Assembly (NCBI GenBank): GCA_036346375.1
Contig: CM070508.1
Span: 20,528,852 to 20,592,851 of the forward strand
Source: Guadua angustifolia
Lineage: Eukaryota; Streptophyta; Magnoliopsida; Poales; Poaceae
Direction of reading: 5' to 3'
DNA length: 64,000 nucleotides
Below are positions 34,070 through 46,953 of the stretch, piece after piece. A program made the position numbers and the translations under genes. Numbering within the stretch: the first letter of the stretch is position 1; each line of letters begins with the position of its first letter. A model generated the notes under the pieces. That model saw only the letters and a list, made by a program, of their open reading frames with translations. It was not told the origin of the DNA and ran no database searches.

Positions 34070-37000
34070 TCAACAAAGATCCCTTCTCTTCCTCTTTAGG
34101 CAATGGAGACCAACTTCGATCCAATACGTCCCCCTGAAGATTACCTGTGTAAATGAGTTAATAGAACTTCTATTGAATATGATATCATTCCTATACAACC
34201 AAATCGACCAGCAAATGGTTGCTACACCTACTAAAATTTGGAGCTTAAGCTTAGAATTAACACCCTTTAGCCAAGAACCAAACATATTAGATACATTAGC
34301 AGGAGGCTGAATACCAAAGGTAATGAAAATGATGTTCCAAATAGATCTCGCCAAATGGCAATCAAAAAACAAATGTTGAATTGTTTCGTTAGAATTACAA
34401 AAGCAACATTTAATACTTCCTTGCCATTGTCTTTTAGCTAGATTGTCTTTCGTTAGAATTACTCCGGTCTTTAAGTACCAAAGAAAGATTTTATTCTTCA
34501 GTGGGATTTTTAGTTTCCAAAGATCACACTTCCTAGGAATGGAATTTTCCTGCACTAAAGCATTATACATCGAATGTACCGAAAAGATACCCTTTTTGCT
34601 GAGATCCCATCTAAATATGTCTCTGTCTTGTGTTAAAGAAACATTGACAACTCTTGACTAGGGGTGGCAACGAGGGCATTCTCACGGGAGTGCCTCCCAT
34701 CCCGTCGCCCCATGATCCAAAATTTTCCCCGCCCCGCCCCTCGTTTCGCCTCGGGAGAAAATCCCCCTATCCCCATCCCCGTTCGGGTATCGGGGCCCCG
34801 TCGGGGACCCATCCCCGCAAAAATTTCACACAAGAGAAGAGCTCTTATAACCATTTTAACTCTAAAATCATATCAATAGACAAGGAAAAAAAGATTGCAT
34901 GCATTCATTGAAGATTATATTGTCCCATTTATGAAAATATGAATATGATGGGTTAGAGAATATGTTTGCAATCTAATAACTAAATTGGACTAAACTAAAT
35001 TTGGATCCCCAACCGGGTCCTCGCGGGAAAAAAAATTCCCCGTCCCCGTCCCCGCCATCCCCGATGGGGGAATAATTTTCCGCTTCCATCCTCATGGGGA
35101 CGATTTCTTCCCATACCCGTCCCCTAATAGAGGAATTCCCCGCCGGGGATCAGGGAACGGGTCCCCATTGCCATCCCTACTCTTGACACTAGTTCAAACC
35201 AAGCTGTCAAGTCACTTTCCACCAACGATCTTCGAAAAGAGATATTGAGCGAGACCGATTCTAATACATTAGCTACTGAGACACCTTTTTTCCTAACAAT
35301 CTTATAAAGATTAGGATACACCTCCATTAGAGGTTTGCTACATACCCAAACGTCTTCCCAAAATCTAGCACATTTCCCATCCTCTAAACCAAAAGAACCC
35401 ATAGACAAGAATTGTTCTTTTACTTTCATCAATCCAGACCAAAAATGAGAAACACCAGCCTTCCTAGAAATTTGAGTAATGGACTTACCGCGTAAGTATT
35501 TCCTTCTAAGTAAGTCTTGCCAAAGGCCCTCCTCATTTAACAATTTAAATAACCATTTATTAATAAGCATCTGTTTTGTAATTCCAAATCCAAAATTCCC
35601 ATACCCCCCATACTTTTCAGCTTATTAAGTACCGACCATCTCGCTAATCTATATTTCTTCTTGTGTTCATCACATTGCCAAAAAAACCTGGATCTGTAAT
35701 AGTCAAGTTTTTTAATCACCCCTTTAGGAGCTTCAAAAAATGATAGCATAAACATTGGTAGACTCGAAAGAACTGAATTAATCAGTACCAATCTGCCTCT
35801 GACCGAAAGAAGCTTGCCCTTCCAACTAGCAAGTTTCTTTTGAAATTTCTCCTCTACTGAAACCCAATCCTTATTGCTAAGCCTTCTATGGTGCATAGGA
35901 ATACCTAAGTATTTAAAGGAAAACCCTCTTTGCACCCAAAAAGTGGAAATACTCTTTTTACAAGTTAGAGCTTCACCAAAAGGAATATTTCACTTTTATG
36001 GAAATTGATCTTAAGTCCAGATAATTGTTCAAAAACACTCAATACGAGTTTTAAATTCAAAGCCTCATTCAAATCATGATCAATGAAAAGAATCGCGTCA
36101 TCCGCATACTGAAGGATCGATAAACCCCCATCCACAAGATGCGGAATAATCCCTTTAAACTGCCCATTATCTTTAGCCCTAGCTATCAAAATGGCAAGCA
36201 TGTCTGCCACCAGATTAAACAAAAAAGGGGAAAGAGGATCTCCCTGTCTCAATCCTTTTTTAGTTTGAAAGTAGTGTCCAAGATCATCATTTACTTTGAT
36301 ATTCACACTACCTTTACTCACGATATTTTCAATCCACTTACACCAAATTTCTGAAAAACCTTTCAATCTGAGCGCTTGCTGGAGGAAAACCCAGTTCACC
36401 TTGTCATACTCTTTCTCAAAATCTAATTTGAGCACTACTCCATCAAGTTTTTCTTTCTTTAGTTCATGCAAAGTTTCATGTAAAATGATCACTCCTTTCA
36501 TTATGTTTCTGCCCGACATGAAGGCCGTTTGCGACGGTCTCACAATCTTCTGCGCAACTAAAGCCAATCTATTAGCCACAACTTTGGTAAAAATTTTAAA
36601 GCTCACATTTAGTAAACAGATCGGTCTAAACTGCTGAATTTGCTTTGCCTCTTTTAGCTTTGGCAACAAAGTAATGGTTCCAAAATTTAAACTAAAGAGA
36701 GGTAATTTACATTTGTGAAACTCATCGAACATGGTCATTAGGTCATTTTTAATGAGCCCCCAAAATTCTTGATAAAACTCAGCAGGAAAACCATCCAGTC
36801 CTGAAGCCTTATTATGTTTTATTTGAACAATAGCATCTTTAACTTCCTTAGAAGTAAACTGAGCTTTAAGAATCTCATTCTCCTCGTACGACACTTGGGG
36901 AATATCCTCTCTTTGAGTCTCAATCATAGAAAAATTATTCTTCTCTGGAGGTCCAAACAACGTTTTATAATATCTGGTGATGTATTTCTTCAGGTTTTCC

Positions 37001-37256
37001 TCCCCTTTGATTACTCCTTCCTCCTGATCTAATTGGAAGATTATAGTCTTCCTATGCTTTCCACTAGCTACTAGCTGAAAGTATTTAGTATTTCTATCAC
37101 CCTAAAGAGTCTAATTGATTTTGATCTTTGATACCAATATATTTCTTCTTCCCTTAGGAGAGAAGTTAATCTTTGCTTAATGCTTTGTTTCAACTCCACT
37201 TCCTGAGGGCTAAACACAGTGGATTCCGCTGGGCAGCACGTTTTCACTAAACACAC
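34070..37256 (-). pseudogene. LINE ORF2: reverse transcriptase and zf-RVT, broken
   Basis: 36960-35965 is an open RT frame of 331 codons with GLDGFPAEFYQ, PICLLNVSFKIFTKVVANRL, QGDPLSPFLFNL and the catalytic YADD (LQYADDAILF). The usual LDFEKAYD reads LDFEKEYD. 35935-35537 continues the thumb (KYLGIPMHHRRLS, LSSLPMFMLSFF). 35570-35188 and 34650-34070 flank the hAT-like insert and include the zf-RVT zinc-binding region (CCFCNSNETIQHLFFDC). 37256-37071 is the pre-RT segment. Frameshifts separate these parts. The RT core is well kept, but the whole is not functional. Confidence 0.87.
34659..35179. mobile_element. hAT-like MITE (521 bp) with perfect 8-bp duplication
   Basis: Ends TAGGGGTGGCAACGAGGG and (complement of right) TAGGGATGGCAATGGGGACC. 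Exact duplication CTCTTGAC at 34651-34658 and 35180-35187. The ends are rich in CCCCGTCCCCG blocks. Inserted in the LINE ORF. Confidence 0.93.
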
Positions 37257-38307
37257 ACATATGTATTCCTATAATTTGTGGACACTAGTGCCAAGTCTGG
37301 GAACTTGACCCTGATAGCTGGGTGTACACTCAAATGTCTAGCCATCTAATTAACCACAGACCAGCTCTCGTTAGCACAATGTTCAAGGTATAAATCACCG
37401 GATTTGATAAACATCGTGCACCTGTAAGAGAAAAGGGGCTCTACTTTTTATTTTTGCCGTCAAATCTTACTCCGACGTTGACGGATTAGCTCGCTGGGTT
37501 TCGCGGGGTTATGGCTTGAGGTTCAGTGGAGCCTGGCTATCGAGGGAGGAGGGGTGGAGAGGAGCCACAATGGTGGTGCGGCGGTGATGGCGCCGCCCTA
37601 CAGGGACTGCGATGAAGGTGTTTGCGCAGCGGAGGCATTGGAGACGGCGGCATGGTGTTTTATTCCTAGGGTTGCATTTATCATGATGCAATCCAGTTCC
37701 TATACTGCACTGGGGTAGGACATGTACCTGTGGCCTACAGATCCATAAAGCATTTGGAGACTTTCCTCCAAAGTCAACTGAATGTTGATCAACACAAGTT
37801 TGAAAATTCGCACCAGCAGAGGTTTGGAGATACACGATACATCATTGTTGCATTTGCTCAATTAATAGCTTATAGAGTTTGTATAATATAATACCCTCAA
37901 TATAGATGGAAAAATTCCCGGGAGAAGAGACTAGCCACCTGTCACCCTTGCGATTTTGCGAAAAAACCCTTGAGTTTCTTGAAATTACGGATAGGTCCTT
38001 ATAGATTACAGATAAGTCCTTCACGATTTTTTGTGAGGGAAAGATTTTTTCCAGTTTATCGCGTTTGGGTCCCTCGCGCGGTATTTTACGGGAAAAACCT
38101 TCCGTTAAATTCAAATCGCGAATAAGCTCTTTTCTTATTTTTCAAGATAGCGGACAGGTCCAAAAACGTAACAATCAGGTCCTTACTCCTTACGTATAGG
38201 TCCTTTCTCCGTTTTTCCCGAGAAAAAATGTTTTCGTCAACAGAAATATGTGTGTAGACTTTTTCCCCATCTCGATTTTCCATCTCGATCTCTGATATTT
38301 TTTAAAT
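37257..38307. other. flank of the satellite array
   Basis: No gene seen. 37900-38290 repeats loosely related phrases (AGGTCCTT, CGATTTT, GAAAAA) reminiscent of the 117-bp repeat at 60661-61016, so it may belong to the same element as the satellite. Confidence 0.35.
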
Positions 38308-41300
38308 CATGTATTATTACTGGGTGAACGCGTAGAGTGTTAGACTCGACAAAAGAATGCTGTCATTTCTAATACTTTTTCAACTTTTTCCCTCTAGACT
38401 TTTTCCCCACCGCTGTTTTCCACCTCGGTCTCCAATATTTTCTAAATAATTCGTCGAAAGAGATATTTCTACAACTCTATCTCTCTATTTTTTCCCCCCG
38501 TTTCGCTCATTATTTTGACGATTTAAAAAATAAAACGCCGCTGGAAAAAAAATGTAATTTTTTCTACGGGAAAACGGCACACGTGGCGTGTTACGCCGCG
38601 AAGAATTTTATATCCTTTCAGTCATTTCGCTCATTATTTCGACGATTTAAAAAATAAAACACCGCCGAGAAAAAAAAAGAAAAATTTTCTATGAAAAAAC
38701 GACACGCGCATACGCTGCGAGTCTCTGAGATTTTTTTAAACATGTATTATTACTCGGCGAACGCGTAGAGTGTTAGACTCGACAAAAAAATGTTGTCATC
38801 TCTAATAGTTTTTCGCCCTTTTCCCTCTATACTTTTTCCCCACCGCGGTTTTCCAGCTCATGTATTATTACTCGGTGAACGCGTAGAGTGTTAGACTTGA
38901 CAAAAGAATGTTGTCATTTCTAATACTTTTTCAACCTTTTCCCTCTAAACTTTTTCTCCACTGCGGTTTTCCACATCGGTCTCCAATATTTTCCGAATAA
39001 TTCGTCGAAAGAGATATTTTTACAACTCTATCTCTTTATTTTTTTCCCCGTTTCGCTCATTATTTTGACGATTTAAAAAATAAAACGCCGCTGGGAAAAA
39101 ATGTAATTTTTTCTATGGGAAAACGACACGCGTGGCGTGTTACGCCGCTAAAAATTTTGTATCCTTTCAGCCGTTTTGCTCGTTATTTCGACGATTTAAA
39201 AAATAAAACGCCGCCGAGAAAAAAATAAAAATTTTTTTACGAAAAAACGACACGCGCATATGCCGCGAGTCTCTGAGATTTTTTTAAACATGTATTATTA
39301 CTCAACGAACGCGTAGAGTGTTAGACTCAACAAACGAATGTTGTCATCTCTGATAGTTTTTCGCCCTTTTCCCTCTAGACTTTTTCCTCACCGCTGTTTT
39401 CCACCTCGGTCTCCAATATTTTCCAAATAATTCGTCGAAAGAGATATTTCTACAACTCTATCTCTCTATTTTTCCCCTGTTTCGCTCACTATTTCGATGA
39501 TTTAAAAAATAAAACGCCGCCGGGAAAATATGTAATTTTTTCTAGGGAAAACGGCTCGCGTGGCGTGTTACGCCGCGAAGAATTTTGTATCCTTTCAGTC
39601 GTTTCACTCATTATTTCGACGATTTAAAAAATAAAACACCGCCGAGAAAAAAAAAAGAAAAATTTTCTACGAAAAAACGACACGCGCATACGCTGCGAGT
39701 CCCTGAGATTTTTTTAAACATGTATTATTACTCGGCGAACGCGTAGAGTGTTAGACTCGACAAAAGAATGTTGTCATCTCTAATAGTTTTTCGCCCTTTT
39801 TCCTCTAGACTCCCCCCCCCCGGCGGTTTTCCAGCTCATGTATTATTACTCGGTGAACGCGTAGAGTGTTAGACTCGACAAAAGAATGTTATCATTTCTA
39901 ATACTTTTTCAACCTTTTCCCTCTAGACTTTTTCCCCACCGCGGTTTTTCACCTCGGTCTCCAATATTTTCCGAATAATTCGTCGAAAGAGATATTTTTA
40001 CAACTCTATCTCTTTATTTTTCCCCGTTTCGCTCATTATTTCGACGATTTAAAAAATAAAACGGCCGCCGGGAAAAAATGTAATTTTTTCTACGGGAAAA
40101 CGACACGCGTGGCGTGTTCTACTGAAAAATTTTGTATCCTTTCAAAGTTTAGCATTCGTTATTTCGACGATTTAAAAATAAATCATTGCCGAGAAAAAAG
40201 AAATTTTTTTGAAAAAAAACGACAGCGCAGATGCCATGAGTCTCGAGATTTTTAAACATATATTATTACTCAACAAACGCGTAGAGTGTTAGACTCAACG
40301 AACGAATGTTGTCATCTCTAATAGTTTTTCGCCCTTTTCCCTCTAGACTTTTTCCCCACCACGGTTTTCCACCTCGGTCTTCAATATTTTCCAAATAATT
40401 CGTCGAAAGAGATATTTCTACAACTCTATCTCTCTATTTTTTCCCCGTTTCGCTCATTATTTCGACGATTTAAAAAATAAATCGCCGCCGGAAAAAAATG
40501 TAATTTTTTCTAGGGAAAATGGTACGCGTGGCGTGTTACGCCGCGAAGAATTTTGTATCCTTTCAGTCGTTTCGCTCATTATTTCGACGATTTAAAAAAT
40601 AAAACACCGCCGAGAAAAAAAAGAAAAATTTTCTACGAAAAAACGACACGCGCATACGCTGCGAGTCTCTGAGATTTTTTTAAACATGTATTATTACTCG
40701 GCGAACGTGTAGAGTGTTAGACTCGACAAAAGAATGTTGTCATCTCTAATAGTTTTTCGCCCTTTTCCCTCTAGACTTTTTCCCCACCGCGGTTTTCCAA
40801 CTCATGTATTATTACTCGGTGAACGCGTAGAGTGTTAGACTCGACAAAAGAATGTTGTCATTTCTAATACTTTTTTAACCTTTTCCCTCTAGACTTTTTC
40901 CCCACCGCGGTTTTCCACCTCGGTCTCCAATATTTTCCGAATAATTCGTCGAAAGAGATATTTTTACAACTCTATCTCTTTATTTTTTCCCCGTTTCGCT
41001 CATTATTTCGACGATTTAAAAAATAAAACGCCGCTGGGAAAAAATGTAATTTTTTCTATGGGAAAACGACACGCGTGGCGTATTACGCCGCGAAAAATTT
41101 TGTATCCTTTCAGCCGTTTCGCTCGTTATTTCGACGATTTAAAAAATAAAACGCCGCCGAGAAAAAAAGAAAATTTTTTTTACGAAAAAACGACACGCGC
41201 ATACGCCGCGAGTCTCTGAGATTTTTTTAAACATGTATTATTACTCAACGAACGCGTAGAGTGTTAGACTCAACAAACCAATGTTGTCATCTCTAATAGT

Positions 41301-41640
41301 TTTTCGCCCTTTTCCCTCTAGACTTTTTCCCCACCGCGGTTTTCCAGCTCGGTCTCCAATATTTCTCAAATAATTCATCAAAAGAGATATTTCTACAACT
41401 CTATCTCTCTATTTTTTCCACGTTTCGCTCATTATTTCGACGATTTAAAGAATAAATCACCGCCGAAAAGAAAAAGAAATTTTTCTACGAAAAAATGCAC
41501 GCACATTGTGTTACGCCGCGAAAAATTTTGTGTTCTTTCAACCGTTTCGCTCATTATTTCGACGATTAAAAAAATAAAACACCGTCAGAAAAAAAATTAT
41601 TAAAAATGGACCATGGCGATACGACACGCTAAAAATTTCC
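38308..41640. repeat. satellite array with ~430-bp monomer and ~978-bp higher-order unit
   Basis: The marker CATGTATTATTACTC (one variant each at 38308 and 40257) starts at 38308, 38741, 38859, 39289, 39719, 39837, 40257, 40685, 40803 and 41232. Intervals are 433, 118, 430, 430, 118, 420, 428, 118 and 429. The higher-order unit is a truncated 118-bp monomer plus two full ones. Monomers within it differ consistently (GGCGAACG, GGTGAACG, CAACGAACG after the marker). Each full monomer holds an internal duplication of TTTCGCTCATTATTTCGACG, then ATTTAAAAAATAAAACGCCG. No coding capacity. Confidence 0.96.
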
Positions 41641-42173
41641 TAGTTTTGTAAATAAGGGTAAAAGGCTATGCAAGAACAAAGATGAAACATATGATATTGT
41701 TTGCAAATAATACACAAAAAAGAAGAAATAGGAGAAACGAATTTTGCGTGAAAAACCCTTTCGAAAAAAAACTATGCACGCATAATAGCTATATCACTGT
41801 ATAAGAAGATGTTTACAATGAAGATCTTATTCTTACTATGTACTACAAAGACATATTTATAACGGTACATAGTAGGCTTAGTGTAGGAGTAGATTTGAAA
41901 TAAAGTAGGAAACACATTTATATCACACTCAAACTCAATAATCTCCACGTTGAGATAAATTTTTCTTGTAGCCAAAATATAACTTGAATCTCCTCGAAAC
42001 AGATCAGCATGATGTACTTCCACAAAACTCAGCAAACAAACTTTTAAGCCAAATAAAACTCAGTAAACAAACTTCTCGACCAAATGGCTACTTTGTAAGC
42101 TTCAAAAATAGGCAGATACCATCAGTGCTGTACAAATAGAGATCGCAATAAGAAACTAAAATTACATAAAGGA
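41641..42173. other. intergenic between satellite and nested LTR block
   Basis: AT-rich, no recognisable gene or terminal repeats. The last five bases (AAGGA) are the target duplication of the outer solo LTR. Confidence 0.4.
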
Positions 42174-43101
42174 TGTCGGGACCCAAATCAGAAAATCTGG
42201 ATCCTTTGTGTATACCGCACTAGTTCAGAATCACACTAGTACACATATGTTCAACATAGATGAATATCATAATCATACATAGCAGAAACATAAATAAAGA
42301 CTCCATATATTAAATATAACTTTGTTAAATAGCCTTATAGTCAACTTACATAATTAAGCCACACAAGGCTACATTAAGAATATTAAACTAAGATATTGCA
42401 GCAGAAAGAAAGACGTAAATTACCCTTCAATTTACCATTGGCGACTGACAAGACTCGCACCCTAAACATTTTCATCCTCTTGGTACTCCTGCCCCAGAAC
42501 TGGTGTAGACTTCTCAACTGGTGATATTGTTGTTGGCAAGGGTGAGTACTTAAGGTACTCAATAAGTTGCGCATAAAATGCAATTCTAACATAATCATAT
42601 GCAAGGCTTATTTCAAAAGAATGGCTAACATGGTTATTTTGTAGTAAAATAATATTCGTAAATGAGTACAATAAGTAGATTGAAATGACAGTAAAACAAA
42701 TAATAGTAAGTATTAATTTCCAGTATTTCTTAAGTAAACATGGCATCTAGCACTAAGTTAAATTCCAAACCTTCTAATGGCAACCTACCATCCCAACCAA
42801 ATTTTTATTTTTATAAAATCTAGCTCTTGATCGTCATTCTTGAGTATTGCTCAATACCGTGAGCACGGCTATCCGAATAGATTTTACACTCTGCATAGAT
42901 TATACGCTTCACCCAAACAACATGAACATCTCTTTATGCAAACGTTACTAATACACTAGCTTTGGTGTGTTGTAGAGATATCATCACAAAGCCTTAACAA
43001 TACTCTAATTTAACTTAGTATTACCTGCTAAGGTTTCAACACTGAAGGGATTAGTTACTACACTTAGAACCTCCCTCTTGCGCTATGTGAGTTCATAAAA
43101 A

Positions 43102-46100
43102 TGTTAGGACTCGAATTGCAAAACCAAAAACCTCTGTGTATACTACACTAGTCCAGGATCACGTTTATATACATTGTGGAAATATAGATGAAATATCATT
43201 CTATGCAACGGATTAACTAAGAAAGAAACAAATTATTATTATCAAATAAAGCAAATAACCTTATGGTCAATGTTTATACCACTATGCCTTAAGGGCTTAA
43301 GAAACAAATAAACTGTTGCAGCGGAAAAGAAATAACTTGGGCCATTCAACATGCCACAGGCAATCGTCTAGGGAAACGCCTTCCTAGTCCACTAGTTTTC
43401 ATAATATTCCCCCTCGTGATATTCATTATTTTTTTGATCCTTCCTCAGCAACTGATCAATAAAGGCGTAAAGCCGTGAGGACAAAAAGTACTCAGTAAGC
43501 TGTAGAAAAATGATGCAATATATTAATGCAAGGCTTGACAAAGCATAGCCATATGGTTCATTTGCAGAAAGCAATAACTTATATTGAATTACAGTACATA
43601 AATTGAAAGCATATTGATGAGAAAGATAATAAATAGCTGGTAAATCAATGGTAGATAACATGTACGGATTGGTGAGGCATCACCCTACACCATCCAAAAC
43701 AATTATCAAACCATTAAATTCAATAGTATTAACTTTAGACAACAAAACAACAATGAACTCCTCGTTCACATCCCAACAATTCCACATTCCCATATTTTAG
43801 GAAAACATTCTATACCTCGTGTGAAATTCCCGGACATGTCTATGACCGCGGACACGGCTATTCAAATAGTTTTACACTCTGCAGAGATTGTACTGTTTTA
43901 TCAACAAGGCATGATCATTTCCTTTTGCCTCCAGATGAACACACTTCCTTTGGTATATTGGCAGAGAGTTCACGACAAAGCTTAATTTTACAATGCACTG
44001 TCTAAACTCGATACTGCCCACTAAGATTTCTCCCCTCAGAGCCTCCTCATGAGCCATATGAATCTACCCGTCCATCCTAGAACACACGCCACCAATTGGT
44101 AGTACTCAAGGCTAGACAATGCAAATTATTTAGTTTGGTCTATCCCATACTAGACATGTGGTTGTACGGTTAGGCCCAATTCAATGGTGCACAAGATTAA
44201 ATCCTTAAGTTGTCTCAGGCAAGACATTCCACATACCAAATATGCTAAAAGCACACCCTTTACTGCATGATCACTTGTTCGAGAAAAAACATTTTGTTCA
44301 ACCAAGACCAATGGCAAACCCTGCCATGGTACAACATATTTTACAATAGTAGCTAACGGCCATGATTCAATATCTCATTAAGTCAAGATTAACATTAATT
44401 CATATGTGATATGGATCCCAACGTACAACTAAGCATGTCTAAGTATAGCTACGATAACCCAATATTGGTAATATGATCATATCCAACTAGTAATGTTTCT
44501 CCTAGTGGCTAACAATTGATACATAGCATTCCAAAGATAAAGGTGGCATAATTTCAACCAAGTACATAGCTATTCCCATGAAAGAATTATTGATACACAA
44601 ATAGCATGCAATTGTATATAACAAAATACTTTTACAAATATAGGTTCAATATGATCAAATGTTACTATTTGCCTTGTTGATCTATTACTGAGTCTTGATC
44701 TTAAAATTCTCCGTTTACTCCCCTGGAATTCATATCTACCGAAAAAGAAAGCAATGAATACAAATAACTACCAAACAGAGAAATAAACAAGCTCAAAATT
44801 AAAAATAAATGGCTCTAGAATGTAGATCTTGATTTTTGAAAAATTTAGAAACTTGAATCTCTTCAATCGGAATTCATATGAGAGAGAATGAGCTTCCGAA
44901 AGATTAAATTTAGAGAAAAAAGGCTGGAAAAGGGGAAAATGAAATTTTTTGATTTATTTTTCTAAAGAAAAATGGATTTCTTGTGCAATGTTGATGTCAG
45001 CTAGGGTTCGGGTGGACCGGGTCTATGGCACTACTTCCGGTTCACTGTGCACTCAACGCACGGCTGACATGGCAGATCACGTCAGCGTTGAAGCAGACGG
45101 CTCGGCTGACACGGCGGCTGACGTAGATGGCCACGTGTCTTGCATCAATGGCTTGGTCAGATCGGATGGCAGAGGATTGCGGCTGCGATTGGTGAGGACG
45201 TGGTGGAATCCTTAGCCTTTGCTACCGATCTGACGTCTAGGGTTCACGATAGTGCTCCGACGAGAGGCGGCAGTAGAAACTCATTGAACGCGAGGGAGAA
45301 GACACGTTTGACGATGGACCAGTATCAGATCGAGTGTGAGTTGGTGCAGATCTGGAAGAGGATATCCTGACCAACTCGAGGAGATGCACGGCTATGGTGG
45401 AGATGCACTGGAGTGGCAGATCAACGGAGAAGAAGGGCTCGGACAACGATGGAATTTCAGTAAGCTCACGTGCGAGGACGGCAGAGTCTCAAGATAAGCC
45501 AGATGGGGCAAAAGATGCGGCGCGACGAGGTGAACCTCGGATAGGGTGCGGCGCAGCCTTAAATAGCCTCGGGAGGCGTGAATCTCACGGATTCCGAGAT
45601 GGCGGTGTGGACGCAGTTTTATGATGTCGGCTAGGGTTACGTGACGGTGGTGCAAACATGCGAGCGGGTTGGGCCGACTAGGCTATGGGGAGAGCGAAGA
45701 GGGCTGGCTGCGAAACTAGGCTGGCAAGAACGACTAGCAGGCTGGGGAAAACAGGAGCTGGCCGAAAAAGAGGAAAATAGGAATGGGCTACGGGAGATTC
45801 GGCCTAAAAACTTTTTAAGAAATAAAAACATTTTCAAATTAAGAAAATTTCAAAAATTCAAATAAATATCAAATAAAATTGTAAAAATTTCAAAAAATAC
45901 AGAAAAAATTCTTGAAGCACAATGAACAGTTTCGCCAAAAATCTCAAAAAATACAGAAGAAATCTTTTGTTTGATGAATAGTTTAGTCAAATTAAATCCT
46001 TTCATTAGTAGAAAATTCAAATTAAGCTTTGATTAATCTAGGAAAAATGCAAATGGTTAATTTTAAAATTCAAACATTCTAAAACTCAAATTTTTTGGAT

Positions 46101-46106
46101 GTTACA
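43102..46106 (-). mobile_element. inner solo LTR (3005 bp) of the same family
   Basis: Minus strand TGTAACATCC at 46106 to CCTAACA at 43102, flanked by AAAAA on both sides (43097-43101, 46107-46111). The outer LTR resumes across it: its CCTCC...GTGAGTTCAT before the insert and GAACCTCATGCC...TGGTAGTACC after it align with one continuous stretch inside this LTR (about 44040-44115). Short frames inside it are not genes apart from a possible acidic ORF end (see findings). Confidence 0.88.
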
Positions 46107-46274
46107 AAAAAGTTTGAACCTCATGCCATCACTGGTAGTACCAAAGCTAAGACATTGTAAATTAATTAGTTAGGTCCATCTCATTCCAAGCGTGTGGTTT
46201 CATATTTGACTTAGGTCAAAGGCTTGTAAGGTTAAGTTTTAAGATGACTAAGGTAAGACTTCCACATATTCTCT
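45912..46274. repeat. 363-bp block, copy 1 of 2 (upstream of the 5' LTR)
   Basis: It covers the last 195 bp of the inner solo LTR plus 168 bp of the outer LTR and ends three bases before the 5' LTR of the full element. Copy 2 at 55705-56067 is the same with about one difference by eye. Confidence 0.96.
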
Positions 46275-46946
46275 ACCTGTAACATCCTCATTTTTCAAAA
46301 AAAATAAAATAAAATAAAATAAAATCATGCGTGTAGTATTTGTAAAAATAAAATAAAATAAAATAAAATTTTGTTTATAATAAAATCATTTGAAAATGAG
46401 AATGTTCTTTTCAAATATTTTCAAAAACTTGAATTATAAATTAAGTTTGTTGATTTTATAAAGATTTGTACAAGTGTCTGATTTACTAAAAGAATTTTTG
46501 CAGAAAATCTATATTCCGAAAAATTCCAAAACCAAGTTTATTAGGTTCCAAATATTCCCTAGTATTTTAGAGAATTTTTCCAAGATTTTTAGAGCCTTTT
46601 TATTATTTTATCTCAAGCGCTATCTATATCCACCAAATAAAATCCGGAAAAAAACTGCCGGTCCCACGTTCAGACTACTGTAGCATCATCTTCTCCAATC
46701 GGCATTTCCAGTGAGCGTTTCCTTCTCTCTCCTCCATTAGAGCAACCGAAGAACTTCCGGATCATCTTCATTTAAGCACCAAAAATTCCATAAAAATCAG
46801 TTTCGGAATCCTAATCGCCTCCTCTTCAATCCACAACCGTTTCCCGGATTAAAACTCCACTATTTGCTCTTTAATTTCCACGAAACCTTCATTGCGGCCG
46901 TTTTCGTTTCCACCGCAATTTCTAGCTCTCCAGTGCTCCTCCCGCA

Positions 46947-46953
46947 CTATAAG
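46947..46953 (+). promoter_or_regulatory. TATA box of the 5' LTR
   Basis: CTATAAG in CGCACTATAAGAAGGGGC, about 670 bp into the LTR, identical in the 3' LTR. It would leave an unusually long R-U5 of about 2.4 kb. Confidence 0.5.

Larger units (their letters stand above)
33535..37256 (-). mobile_element. 5'-truncated L1-type LINE with two insertions
   Basis: It reads on the minus strand from 37256 (the region just before RT) through RT and zf-RVT to a 3' UTR. The endonuclease domain is absent, so the 5' end is truncated, as is usual for LINEs. A PIF-like MITE (33658-33888) sits in the 3' UTR and a hAT-like element (34659-35179) sits in ORF2. No clear poly-A tail is seen; the 3' limit near 33535 is approximate. 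Confidence 0.85.

Noticed and set aside
37509..37835. Minus-strand 108-codon frame
   Set aside because: No domain, odd Cys/His content without metal-binding spacing. Probably random.
38308..41640. Regular repeats that could suggest a CRISPR array
   Set aside because: Unit length is 118-430 bp with no unique spacers. The surroundings are eukaryotic, so it is a satellite.
38308..41640. Centromeric satellite
   Set aside because: The monomer is not the 150-180-bp grass centromere type and shows no match to CentO/CentC that I recall. The array is only 3.3 kb. Not claimed.
45237..45837. Several 70-90-codon frames on both strands
   Set aside because: They lie inside the inner solo LTR and fall in its GC-rich part. 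They are not conserved in the outer LTR.
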